Positions 27,916 to 35,218 are shown, numbered from the stretch's first letter. The stretch is 64,000 nucleotides of DNA from Arsenophonus apicola (GCF_020268605.1 NZ_CP084222.1:930001-994000), one strand, 5' to 3'. Numbers and translations are program-made. Notes: generated from the sequence alone by a model not told the origin.

Positions 27916-28335
27916 ATGTATTATTACAGCGCAAAAGAGAATACCTTTTGTCCAGCACAGTTTAAACAAGATTATATTGATGCAGGGAGCTTTCCTGAAG
28001 ATGCATGCGAAGTAAGCGAAGAGGTTTGGCTTGAATTTGCAGGCAATGCGCCACCTGATGGCAAAGAACGTATCGCAGGACAAAACGGACTGCCAGTTTG
28101 GGTTGATATACCACCTTTGACGCAAGATGAACGCATCGTAATGGCTGAAAAAGAGAAAGCCATTCTTATGAAAATTGCTTCAGAAGCCATATCTCCCTTA
28201 CAAGATGCAGTTGACCTTGGCATAATCACAAATGAAGAGTTCGTCGTACTGCAAGAATGGAAAAAATATCGCGTATTATTAAACCGTGTTGATACTTCAA
28301 CTGCATCGGATATCGAATGGCCAAAGAAACCGTAA
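27916..28335 (+). CDS. tail fibre assembly chaperone (Tfa)
   Basis: 139 residues. Short N-terminal part MYYYSAKENTFCPAQFKQDY, central WVDIPPLTQDE, and the conserved C-terminal EEFVVLQEWKKYRVLLNRVD. Follows the fibre by ten bases, as usual for these chaperones. Confidence 0.92.
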   Translation: MYYYSAKENTFCPAQFKQDYIDAGSFPEDACEVSEEVWLEFAGNAPPDGKERIAGQNGLPVWVDIPPLTQDERIVMAEKEKAILMKIASEAISPLQDAVDLGIITNEEFVVLQEWKKYRVLLNRVDTSTASDIEWPKKP

Positions 28336-29092
28336 TTCTTCCAAAATGGTGTAAAAGCCTGATGAAAATGTCCCCTACCCTGTCGAGCATAACCTGTTCG
28401 ATGGTGCAAGCTCACCCATTTGTGTATGGATTAGGACAGAAAACAGCAACTGGCAGCTATTTAAGCCCAACCAATGCAATCAACCACATTGCAAAAAAAT
28501 TGGTAGGCGCAGCAGAGACCGAAATAGTCGTCATGATGATCTGTGCGAAAACACAAACCGAATTTATGACACTCTTACAGCAATTTTCGACGGTTTTCTC
28601 ACTGCCTGTTTTTTCACAGGTTGAGCGTATGGCAAAAACAGCAGGATCACTGCAAGTCACTAAAATGAAGCTGCCAGCACCTCAATTCGGCGGCTTACCG
28701 AAACCGCAAACACTATCAACATCAAACAGCCGTGACACGATTAACGCTCAGTTGGTAGAGCAGGCAAAAAACAGTATAGGCAGTGCAAGCGGTATTGATG
28801 CCATGAAATCGACTATGTCTGGATTCAAGTCTGCGAGGGAAAATGCGCTTAAAAGTATTAGTGATAAATTGACTGATCTACTGGGTAGATCCGTGTTCAT
28901 TTGGAGTTTTACAGGCAAAGGCACGGGCGATTATCTTGCTGAACACCTGCAAAAGAGATCCCAGAGCAGGACGCCATTTTTACACTTGCAACACTGTTCG
29001 CAGGGAGCGAACTATCGTCATTACAAGGAATGCTTCATGATCCAACAAAACCAATTAACAGCACAGAATCCGACAATAACCTTAGCCCTTGA
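28317..29092 (+). pseudogene. HP1-type baseplate/hub-associated protein, several frameshifts
   Basis: Pieces of one family protein appear in different frames: AKETVILPK at the start, then KPDENVPYPVEHNLFDGASS in a second frame, then FVYGLGQKTATGSYLS onward in the first frame, and from an A4 run at 28951-28954 KEIPEQDAIFTLATLFAGSE in a third. The last part ends at 29092, overlapping the next gene start, which is the normal arrangement. Apparent indels lie near 28345-28356, near 28417 and at 28951. A continuous frame 28317-29603 exists but is an artefact joining this gene to the next. Confidence 0.75.
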
Positions 29093-29603
29093 TGGTGAAG
29101 CTATTCCGCTAAAAAACATCAAAGTTAATCCGTCGGTACAATTTCAGGATAAAGACCAATCCGGTCAAACTTCCAGCACAGCTGTTGCAGAGCATGGAAT
29201 TAAGCCAAAAGAGCTACGAGTAAATGGCGTGATCAACTTCACTGATGACAAAATTCTCACACGCTTATTTGCCCTTGCAGAAGCGAAAGAAGGTGGAAAA
29301 TTGAAGCGCTATCGCGTGGCTAATCATACCGCAAAAGCGATTAATTTCCGCATAGCCACGTTTACCGGAAATATTGACGCCAGCGAAATCGACGGGCAAA
29401 TGGCTTGGCAAGTCACATTCACGCTCAGAGAGCATTTATCTGTCTCAGAGAAAAAAGACGCTCGGGCAGCAGGCCAAGTGCAAGCTAAAATTCAAACAGG
29501 CAACCCGAAAGTACCAACGAGCGCGGCAAAAGAAGAAAAAGACGAACTGACATGGTTTGAAAGTACGGTTTTGAAACCCATTGATGATTTTGGGAATAAA
29601 TAA
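29037..29603 (+). CDS. baseplate complex protein, HP1/K139 type
   Basis: 188 residues from the ATG at 29037 (MIQQNQLTAQNPTITLALDG). Conserved parts GIKPKELRVNGVINFTDDKI and AWQVTFTLREHLSVSEKK. The open frame extends upstream only because the preceding gene is frameshifted. Followed two bases later by the hub/spike gene. Confidence 0.8.
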   Translation: MIQQNQLTAQNPTITLALDGEAIPLKNIKVNPSVQFQDKDQSGQTSSTAVAEHGIKPKELRVNGVINFTDDKILTRLFALAEAKEGGKLKRYRVANHTAKAINFRIATFTGNIDASEIDGQMAWQVTFTLREHLSVSEKKDARAAGQVQAKIQTGNPKVPTSAAKEEKDELTWFESTVLKPIDDFGNK

Positions 29604-29605
29604 TA

Positions 29606-31282
29606 ATGAAACCAATTAGCCGCTGTTATTTATCTAATGATGACGTCCATATTATTGACGCAAAAATCATGTTGGAGCTATCGGCCTGTGGTCGAGGCTT
29701 TTTAACGGTTGAAACCGAAAGTGATTACACTGGCAAATTAGTTCGCTTTGACACGGGTTACACCGATTCATTGTATCGATACTTCACAGGCTATGTAGAA
29801 CGTGCAATGCCAGCGGATAACGGTTTTCAAAAATTGTTCGTGCGCGAGCTGGTCGGTGTTTTTGATAAAATGTGGCCTTGCGCATTTCAGCACCCAACCT
29901 TAAAAACTATTACCGATTATTTACAGGAAAATAGCGGCTTAACCTTTATTTTACCTGATGCAAAATATATTAACTCGCCTATCCCTCATTTCACGCACAA
30001 CGGTACAGGTTTTCAATTATTAGCCAATCTAGGCCATGTTTTTGCCATTTCTGATTACGTGTGGTATCAAATACCTGATGGGAAAATCTTTGTCGGCAGT
30101 TGGTCTGATTCGATGTTTAAAAATGATAACCACAGTGTACCCGCTGAATTCTCAAAAGGGCAGTCAGCAGGTAACAGCGCCACCTTTCCATTAATACCCG
30201 CCTTACGAGCCGGAACAGTGGTAAACGGTAAGCGCGTGCATAAAGTCCAGCTTGATAACGATGATATCACGCTTTACTGGTTGGCGATTAATCCACTTAC
30301 TGGAGAGGCCAAAAATAAAACCCCAATTCAAAGCCAGATAGATAAAGCTTACCCCGAATTATCAGCAGGTTTGCATTTACCAAAATTCGCGCGAATTGAA
30401 TCACCAAGTGAAGCAGTCAGTGCCGGTGATATTTCTGATCCGTTCCGGCCAAAATATGCTGTAGATGTGCAATTACTGGATAGTGATGGCAACGAATCAG
30501 CCGCACCTACCTACAAAGCAGTGCCGCTGCCTTTACCCATGGCAGGGGTTGAATGTGGTATGTTTCAATTTCCACCGGAGGGAACTTTAGTTGAAATTGC
30601 TTTTGAAGGTGGGAGGCCCGATAAACCGTTTATCCGGCAAACACTCAGTCAAAATAATACCCTCCCAGACATACAACCAGGGGAACAATTGCAGCAGCAA
30701 CGCAAAGAAGTTTTTCAGCGCGTGACACAAGATGGTAGCTGGAATCGTGAAACAGACCAAAGCATCAATGAAGCATCAATGATCCGAAATATCAAAGCGG
30801 ACAAAGAACAACGCGAACTGGTCGCGAGAGAAACCACAGTACAGGCCAATGACACATTAACCGTTTTAGGTACTAGAAAACTATTAGCAGGTGCAATCCA
30901 GAATTTAGCCGAGGGTGACTACGCAATAGCAACATCATCAAACTATGTCGGCAGTATTGAAAAAGACATGACTATTGAGGTTGGACAGAATGCCACTGTA
31001 GAAATTGGACAGAAGCTAATAGAGAAAGTTGGGCAAATAAAGCAAAGTATTGCTGGCGTACAACAACAAATCATAGCCCCTATCATTTGGATAGGTAGCC
31101 AACAAATCAACGTTGCTCAGCTGATGATAGATACGTTAGATGTGGTCAAGGAATTAGCAGAACTCACCGCATCACATACTCACAGTAATACAGGCACACC
31201 AACTAACGCATCAGCTATCAAAGGCACTGGCACCAAGTCAGACAGCTTGAATAAAAAGTATTCCCCTGTTATTGGTAAGTAA
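29606..31282 (+). CDS. baseplate hub-spike fusion (gpD/gpV-like)
   Basis: 558 residues. The N-terminal two thirds have the gpD/VgrG-like hub layout (MKPISRCYLSNDDVHIIDAK; HFTHNGTGFQLLANLGHVFA). An OB-fold-like part follows around 310-345 (GVECGMFQFPPEGTLVEIAF). The end SHTHSNTGTPTNASAIKGTG is the typical spike tail. Last structural gene, followed by a terminator. Confidence 0.85.
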   Translation: MKPISRCYLSNDDVHIIDAKIMLELSACGRGFLTVETESDYTGKLVRFDTGYTDSLYRYFTGYVERAMPADNGFQKLFVRELVGVFDKMWPCAFQHPTLKTITDYLQENSGLTFILPDAKYINSPIPHFTHNGTGFQLLANLGHVFAISDYVWYQIPDGKIFVGSWSDSMFKNDNHSVPAEFSKGQSAGNSATFPLIPALRAGTVVNGKRVHKVQLDNDDITLYWLAINPLTGEAKNKTPIQSQIDKAYPELSAGLHLPKFARIESPSEAVSAGDISDPFRPKYAVDVQLLDSDGNESAAPTYKAVPLPLPMAGVECGMFQFPPEGTLVEIAFEGGRPDKPFIRQTLSQNNTLPDIQPGEQLQQQRKEVFQRVTQDGSWNRETDQSINEASMIRNIKADKEQRELVARETTVQANDTLTVLGTRKLLAGAIQNLAEGDYAIATSSNYVGSIEKDMTIEVGQNATVEIGQKLIEKVGQIKQSIAGVQQQIIAPIIWIGSQQINVAQLMIDTLDVVKELAELTASHTHSNTGTPTNASAIKGTGTKSDSLNKKYSPVIGK

Positions 31283-31297
31283 AGTTATCGTCCACCA

Positions 31298-31464
31298 TTT
31301 GCCCATCTAACGTGGGCTTTTTGTACCTTCAATAAAACTGTCTGAGCGCCATTCTGAGCGCATCACATAACAAACCACATCAACGATAAACAAAATGGAA
31401 CGCACCTGCTGCATAGCCCTGAGAAATCACAGCGCCCACGAAATAAAAGTTTTCACCACGTAAA
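31298..31464. repeat. ~167-bp direct repeat, copy 1 (with terminator)
   Basis: Copy 1 of a block repeated at 33157-33324 with high identity. It begins with a hairpin terminator (GCCCATCTAACGTGGGC plus T5 at 31301-31321) that ends the tail operon, and includes TGAGCGCCATTCTGAGCGC and the shared end TAAAAGTTTTCACCACGTAAA. No open reading frame inside. The two copies enclose higBA and the first antirepressor. Confidence 0.88.
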
Positions 31465-31487
31465 GAATGATGAGGAAATAGAAAATG

Positions 31488-31784
31488 TCAAAGTGTACTT
31501 AGCTCATTAATTAGCGTTGGATTACGCTCAAGCATTTTAAGTAATTTAAGTGCTGAACCAGAAGGAATACGGCGGTGTTGTTCCCAGCTCTGAATTAAGG
31601 ATGCAGAAACGCCAACAGCTTCGGCAAATTCACTTTGCTTTAAGCCAAAGGTTTCACGTAGGTTTTTTACATTAGGCAGACGATGGCGATGAATATTTTC
31701 AGAAGGAATAGAACGTTCCCCTTTTTCCATCGCTACCATCTGATTCATGCTTTCAACCAGATCGCCAAAAAGTTTTTTGTCCAT
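31488..31784 (-). CDS. higA: HigA-type antitoxin, HTH XRE family
   Basis: 98 residues. The C-terminal helix-turn-helix is LRETFGLKQSEFAEAVGVSA, then SLIQSWEQHRRIPSGSALKL. The N-terminal part matches the HigA-2/NadS group. Second gene of a minus-strand pair, 46 bases after the toxin gene, in the reversed toxin-first order typical of higBA. Confidence 0.85.
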   Translation of the reverse strand: MDKKLFGDLVESMNQMVAMEKGERSIPSENIHRHRLPNVKNLRETFGLKQSEFAEAVGVSASLIQSWEQHRRIPSGSALKLLKMLERNPTLINELSTL

Positions 31785-31830
31785 CGTGCCTCCGTTGTAT
31801 GAATATGTCGCGTATCTACGCAGCGGTTGA

Positions 31831-32154
31831 TTATTGCAATTTATTAATGATGGCTTTAAGTACTTCTTTTTCTTTTGAGGTTAAGTCATCTTTTTTATTT
31901 TTTGGGTAGATTAAAAGAAGATAGATCTTTCCAATTTTCGTCATGGTGTAGTAAATGATTCTGACACCGCCCTGTTTTCCCATTCCTTCCCTCAACCAAC
32001 GGATCTTTTTACATCCTCCAGTAGCGCTAATGGTACTGCCTTGTTCATGATTTTTTAGTAAGTATTGTTGTAGTTGTCTAAATTCATCATCGGTTAACAG
32101 TTCTGTACGTTCTCTACTAAATACAGGGGTTTCAATAAAAAGTAGGTATTCCAT
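31831..32154 (-). CDS. higB: HigB/RelE-type toxin
   Basis: 107 residues from MEYLLFIETPVFSRERTELL; this ATG has AAGGATG at good spacing, while an ATG three codons upstream lacks a ribosome site. The RelE-superfamily pattern of HigB-2 is visible: ISATGGCKKIRWLREGMGKQ, then GGVRIIYYTMTKIGKIYLLL. Ribosome-dependent mRNA interferase by family. Intact. Confidence 0.87.
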   Translation of the reverse strand: MEYLLFIETPVFSRERTELLTDDEFRQLQQYLLKNHEQGSTISATGGCKKIRWLREGMGKQGGVRIIYYTMTKIGKIYLLLIYPKNKKDDLTSKEKEVLKAIINKLQ

Positions 32155-32190
32155 AAAAAACATCCTTTCCTTCTATAGTTAATAGATTAC

Positions 32191-32234
32191 TCGTACTACG
32201 TACGATTGTCAAGATATTATCGTACATGGTACGA
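32191..32234 (-). promoter_or_regulatory. higBA promoter with two palindromic operators
   Basis: Two palindromes TCGTAC-N3-GTACGA lie at 32191-32205 and 32220-32234, centres 29 bp apart. On the minus strand TTGACA between them is followed after 17 bases by TAATCT, and one palindrome fills that spacer. Binding of HigA there would block its own promoter, as expected for toxin-antitoxin autoregulation. Confidence 0.85.
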
Positions 32235-32297
32235 AAATTTAATATTCAAAGGAATATATAGTTGACCTTCCGAAAGTAATTCATTAAAGTTCTGCAC

Positions 32298-32356
32298 ACG
32301 AGGACTCAAAACCTCTTAAAGCGGTACAAACCAACCCCGTCAGTGTTGGATTTTTT
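32298..32356 (+). terminator. leader block with hairpin terminator upstream of C4-like RNA 1
   Basis: Contains a small hairpin GAGG...CCTC, then AAAGCGG, then CCAACCCCGTCAGTGTTGG followed by T6, a terminator-like element. The same block recurs at 34315-34375, each time 40-60 bases before a C4-like RNA that precedes an antirepressor gene, so it is part of the repeated cassette. Confidence 0.65.
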
Positions 32357-32402
32357 ATGCCTATCATTATTGAGCGCATTATGCGTTCATACCCGGAACA
32401 AT

Positions 32403-32479
32403 GTCGGGAGGGCGACTAATACAACACCCTAGAGGGGAATAAGTCCGCGGTATCTTTAAGCCGTTTTGAGCCTCCCGAC
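32403..32479 (+). ncRNA. C4-like antisense RNA, copy 1
   Basis: 77-base element with a 9-bp closing stem GTCGGGAGG / CCTCCCGAC, an inner stem GCGACT / AGTcCGC (one bulge), a CCC-GGG hairpin and a conserved TTTTGAGCCTCCC segment. It lies 50 bases before the antirepressor ATG. Shape and position fit the C4 antisense RNA of P1/P7-type phages, which represses translation of ant (assignment from memory of the family). Its AGCCTC (32469-32474) is complementary to GAGGCT at the ribosome site (32521-32526). Confidence 0.75.
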
Positions 32480-32529
32480 GCCATATTATTGGTATAAATA
32501 TAAATCTCAAAAAAATTAAAGAGGCTATA

Positions 32530-33111
32530 ATGGCTAGCTTATTAATCACTCCTTTCATGTTTGAAAATCATCAATTACGCACATTTGTTAAAAATGGCAT
32601 CCCTTGGTTTGTTGCTCAGGATATTTGCGATGCTTTACAGATTACAAATAGTCGAAAAGCTATCGCAGCACTTGATGATGATGAAAAGGATGTAACTTTG
32701 AGTTACACCCTTGGCGGAAAACAGAGAATAAACATTATCAATGAATCGGGAATGTACACTTTAGTACTCCGTTGTCGTGATGCTGTTAAACAAGGAACGC
32801 TACCTCATCGATTCCGCAAATGGGTAACAAATGAAGTATTGCCTTCAATTCGCAAAACTGGAAGTTATCAAACTTCAAAGAGAGTTGCTTCAACCGCCAC
32901 CCTTGTGACTTGTCCTTGCTGCAAAAAGCCAGCAGGTATAATCACGATACATAAGACCCATAGAGAACATACAGAAATAGTAGCTATATGCCAAGACAGG
33001 CATTGCCAGAAAGAACCATTCAAGTATGACTTAACCTTTTCATATTACATAGAACTTAGCAAAATAAAGATCGATAATAAGGCTAAAAAGGTCATAGATA
33101 AACTCTCATAA
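32530..33111 (+). CDS. Bro-N antirepressor fused to an Ogr-type zinc finger (copy 1)
   Basis: 193 residues. Residues about 10-115 form a Bro-N domain (NGIPWFVAQDICDALQITNS; INIINESGMYTLVLRCRDAV; KWVTNEVLPSIRKTGSY), the domain of phage antirepressors. Residues about 130-175 form a zinc finger with exactly the Ogr spacing C-x2-C-x22-C-x4-C (CPCC ... CQDRHC), followed by YDLTFSYYIELS, which resembles the LTFSHTISPS of the Ogr at 11032. Bro-N proteins usually carry other C-terminal domains. Ribosome site AAAGAGG. Likely controlled by the C4-like RNA upstream. Confidence 0.85.
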   Translation: MASLLITPFMFENHQLRTFVKNGIPWFVAQDICDALQITNSRKAIAALDDDEKDVTLSYTLGGKQRINIINESGMYTLVLRCRDAVKQGTLPHRFRKWVTNEVLPSIRKTGSYQTSKRVASTATLVTCPCCKKPAGIITIHKTHREHTEIVAICQDRHCQKEPFKYDLTFSYYIELSKIKIDNKAKKVIDKLS

Positions 33112-33156
33112 AAAAACAATTAGCTCTTGCGAAGTAATTGTCTCATTAAATGATTA

Positions 33157-33324
33157 TTTGCCCACATTACGTGGGCTTTTTGTACCTGCAATAAAACTGT
33201 CTGAGCGCCATTCTGAGCGTATCACATAACAAACTACATCAACAGATAAACAAAATGGATCGCATTCACTGAATAGCGCTGACGACTCACAGCACCCACG
33301 AAATAAAAGTTTTCACCACGTAAA
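33157..33324. repeat. ~167-bp direct repeat, copy 2 (with terminator)
   Basis: Second copy of the block at 31298-31464. It starts with terminator GCCCACATTACGTGGGC plus T5, 48 bases after the antirepressor stop. In the terminator stem, copy 1 has GCCCAT and copy 2 GCCCAC, both facing GTGGGC, so pairing is kept through a wobble. No coding potential. Confidence 0.87.
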
Positions 33325-33642
33325 ACGCACTACACCGCACCCGCCTGCACAATTTGGATCTAAAAATTATTTCAGTTTTAAAATTCTACAAAACATATCG
33401 CCAAGCCGCGCCAATACTAAGGACTTGCCGAAAACTTCAAATTGAAATGTGTGAAAATAATTTCAATAGATTTCCGTTTTTAGATCACGAACTGGATCGC
33501 ACAAAAATACAACGCAATGAAATATAAAAGAAAATTCTATTTTACGTGGGTTTGATTGGATCGCGAAATGAGCCGCATAATTTCAAAAAGCTAGTAAACA
33601 TGCGGCTTGAGAGGACATGAAATACTGAAATACATGTAACAA
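33325..33642. other. non-coding stretch in the accessory arm
   Basis: No supported gene. Several ATTTCAA/TTTCAA and GGATCGCA/GGATCGCG repeats occur. A perfect 8-bp inverted repeat AGCCGCAT (33571) / ATGCGGCT (33600) lies just beyond the stop of the minus-strand gene at 33643 and may be its terminator stem, though it has no T tract. Confidence 0.45.
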
Positions 33643-34014
33643 TTATTTTTCTTGTTCTTCTTTATCGTCTGCATGAGCAATGCGAATTGTGTCGCTTGCT
33701 TCGATTAAGCGGAGGGCTTCTTCTTCTGAGTAGCCTTTTAAATCGACATTCTTTTTGTCGGTATAAACTTCAATTCTAACGTTACGTTCTTGACCAAACA
33801 TTTTTAATATCCCTATAAATTTTTTAGCCATTTCGGACTTAGCAGCAGTTTCGTATAGCACTCTTATGATGCTAGGCGGATTTGTTGAAAAGCATTTTAA
33901 TTCACCAGCATCAACGCCAGCCTGTTCACATTCTAACAGAAATTGTTCTTTCAAGTCCGCAGGTATAGTCATGCGAATGGAACTGTACTTAGCTACAGAG
34001 TTAGTATTGCTCAT
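33643..34014 (-). CDS. small possible ribbon-helix-helix regulator
   Basis: 123 residues, no firm family. The N-terminal part SSIRMTIPADLKEQFLLECE looks like the strand-helix start of a ribbon-helix-helix DNA-binding domain. The middle is helical (IIRVLYETAAKSEMAKKFIG) and the C terminus acidic. A palindrome just upstream (34081-34094) could be its operator. It stands alone on the minus strand between two antirepressor cassettes. Confidence 0.55.
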   Translation of the reverse strand: MSNTNSVAKYSSIRMTIPADLKEQFLLECEQAGVDAGELKCFSTNPPSIIRVLYETAAKSEMAKKFIGILKMFGQERNVRIEVYTDKKNVDLKGYSEEEALRLIEASDTIRIAHADDKEEQEK

Positions 34015-34080
34015 ACAAACTTATCCTAAAAAATATCAAGTTTGTCTAGTGTGACATATTTTAGAAAAAATAAAACACGG

Positions 34081-34094
34081 CGTGACATGTCACG
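34081..34094. promoter_or_regulatory. 14-bp palindrome upstream of the possible RHH gene
   Basis: CGTGACATGTCACG is a perfect palindrome about 67 bases before the 34014 start. A related half, TGTGACATA, lies at 34050-34058. The pair looks like operator sites for a dimeric regulator; which protein binds is unknown. Confidence 0.55.
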
Positions 34095-34183
34095 AAAATG
34101 ATTATGTGGTTAGAATGCTATTGACCTCAAAAGGATAATTATCTACTGTTCATATTGATGGTAAATACATCCTATTCAGTAAT

Positions 34184-34259
34184 GTCGGGAGGGTGGCAAA
34201 TATAACACCTGAAAGGGAAATAAGCCCACGGTACTTGTAGCCGTTTTGAGCCCCCTGAC
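34184..34259 (+). ncRNA. C4-like antisense RNA, copy 2 (orphan)
   Basis: Outer arms GTCGGGAGG / CCCCCTGAC pair with one mismatch and one wobble. The inner stem GTGG (34193) / CCAC (34226) is preserved with a sequence different from the other copies. The conserved GGGAAATAA and TTTTGAG segments are present. No antirepressor frame follows; instead the leader block and copy 3 come next, so this copy is an orphan or acts in trans. Confidence 0.65.
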
Positions 34260-34314
34260 ACCATCATATTATAATATTATTGACCTTTAGGACATTATTA
34301 TTTATTGTCTACTC

Positions 34315-34375
34315 GCGAGGCGTCGAAAACCTCTAAAAGCGGATCACACCAACCCCGTCAGCGTTGGCTTTTTTG
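34315..34375 (+). terminator. leader block with hairpin terminator upstream of C4-like RNA 3
   Basis: Repeat of the block at 32298: GAGG...CCTC, AAAGCGG, then CCAACCCCGTCAGCGTTGG followed by a CTTTTTT tract. Confidence 0.65.
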
Positions 34376-34415
34376 TGCCTATAAACGGCTCTCTGGCATA
34401 GTTCCATCCGAATTA

Positions 34416-34495
34416 TGTTGGGAGGACGGTGAATAAAATACCCTTAGGGGAAATAAACCGTGTGGTTACTTTTGGCCATTTCGAACCTCCCAGCA
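34416..34495 (+). ncRNA. C4-like antisense RNA, copy 3
   Basis: Outer 10-bp stem TGTTGGGAGG / CCTCCCAGCA, inner stem ACGGT (34426) / ACCGT (34457), CCC-GGG hairpin, and TTTCGAACCTCCC in the 3' arm. It lies 35 bases before the second antirepressor ATG. Inner stems of the three copies differ in sequence but keep pairing, which is covariation evidence for the structure. Confidence 0.75.
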
Positions 34496-34530
34496 CCCAA
34501 CTTATTCGAAAAAAACAAAAGGAGTCAGTA

Positions 34531-35133
34531 ATGGCTAATCTATCATTAACCCCATTTATATTTGAAAATCAGCAAATACGCACATTGATTAAAAATGGTA
34601 TCCCTTGGTTTGTTGCTCAAAATATTTGCAACGCCTTGCAGATCACAAATAGCCGACAAGCTATCGCCACACTTGATGATGATGAAAAGGGTGTAACTTT
34701 AAGTGACACCCTTGGCGGGAAACAAAAAGTAAACATCATTAATGAATCTGGTATGTACACATTAATGCTGCGTTCTCGTGATGCCATTAAAAAAGGTTCG
34801 ATATCCCATAGGCTGAGAAAATGGGTTACAAGTGAAGTAATTCCATCTATCAGAAAAACAGGTAGTTACTCACATAATAAAAATCCTAATCAAATAGAAT
34901 TTATATGCCCTGAGTGTGGATCAAAAGCAAACATTATAGAGAGTCAATATAGGCATCGTTGCTTAACAGAGTGCTATATAAAATTTACGAACAAGCATTG
35001 TTTAACTGCAGCATTGCTGGACATTCAACTTAGACAAATTCTGACATATCCCAATAAAGATAAAGTTAAAAAGACAATAATGTCTATGAGCAAAATGGAT
35101 AGGGCAATAGCACTTGATATGCTGATGAGCTAA
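34531..35133 (+). CDS. Bro-N antirepressor with degenerate Ogr-type finger (copy 2)
   Basis: 200 residues from MANLSLTPFIFENQQ, with AGGAG before the ATG; the longer frame from 34429 runs through the C4-like RNA and is not used. The Bro-N domain is close to copy 1 (NGIPWFVAQNICNALQITNS; KWVTSEVIPSIRKTGSY). The finger region CPECGSKANIIE ... FTNKHC keeps the Ogr spacing, but the third ligand Cys is Phe, so zinc binding is probably lost or altered unless neighbouring Cys residues substitute. C-terminal tail of about 40 residues with MSMSKMDRAIALDML. Confidence 0.83.
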   Translation: MANLSLTPFIFENQQIRTLIKNGIPWFVAQNICNALQITNSRQAIATLDDDEKGVTLSDTLGGKQKVNIINESGMYTLMLRSRDAIKKGSISHRLRKWVTSEVIPSIRKTGSYSHNKNPNQIEFICPECGSKANIIESQYRHRCLTECYIKFTNKHCLTAALLDIQLRQILTYPNKDKVKKTIMSMSKMDRAIALDMLMS

Positions 35134-35189
35134 TTAAAAGTGTCCACTTGATTATAAGTGGTGGACGCAAAGTGGTCATTAGGTAAATC

Positions 35190-35218
35190 AAAGGGGCTAC
35201 GTTTTCACGTAACCCCTT
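35190..35218. terminator. hairpin terminator between antirepressor 2 and ssrA
   Basis: AAGGGGCTACGT / ACGTAACCCCTT stem with a TTTC loop; T-rich flanks exist on both sides. It lies just beyond the CCA end of tmRNA and probably ends ssrA transcription on the minus strand; it may also serve the convergent antirepressor gene. Confidence 0.8.

Noticed and set aside
28317..29603. One long 428-residue protein
   Set aside because: It joins two neighbouring baseplate genes through frameshifts; the family sequence of the first gene continues in other frames, and the second has its own start at 29037.
31298..33324. CRISPR-like or insertion-sequence interpretation of the repeats
   Set aside because: Only two long copies, no spacers of regular length, no transposase and no terminal inverted repeats.
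34429..34530. Extended N terminus of antirepressor 2 beginning inside the C4-like RNA
   Set aside because: The ATG at 34531 has a good ribosome site and matches the start of antirepressor 1.
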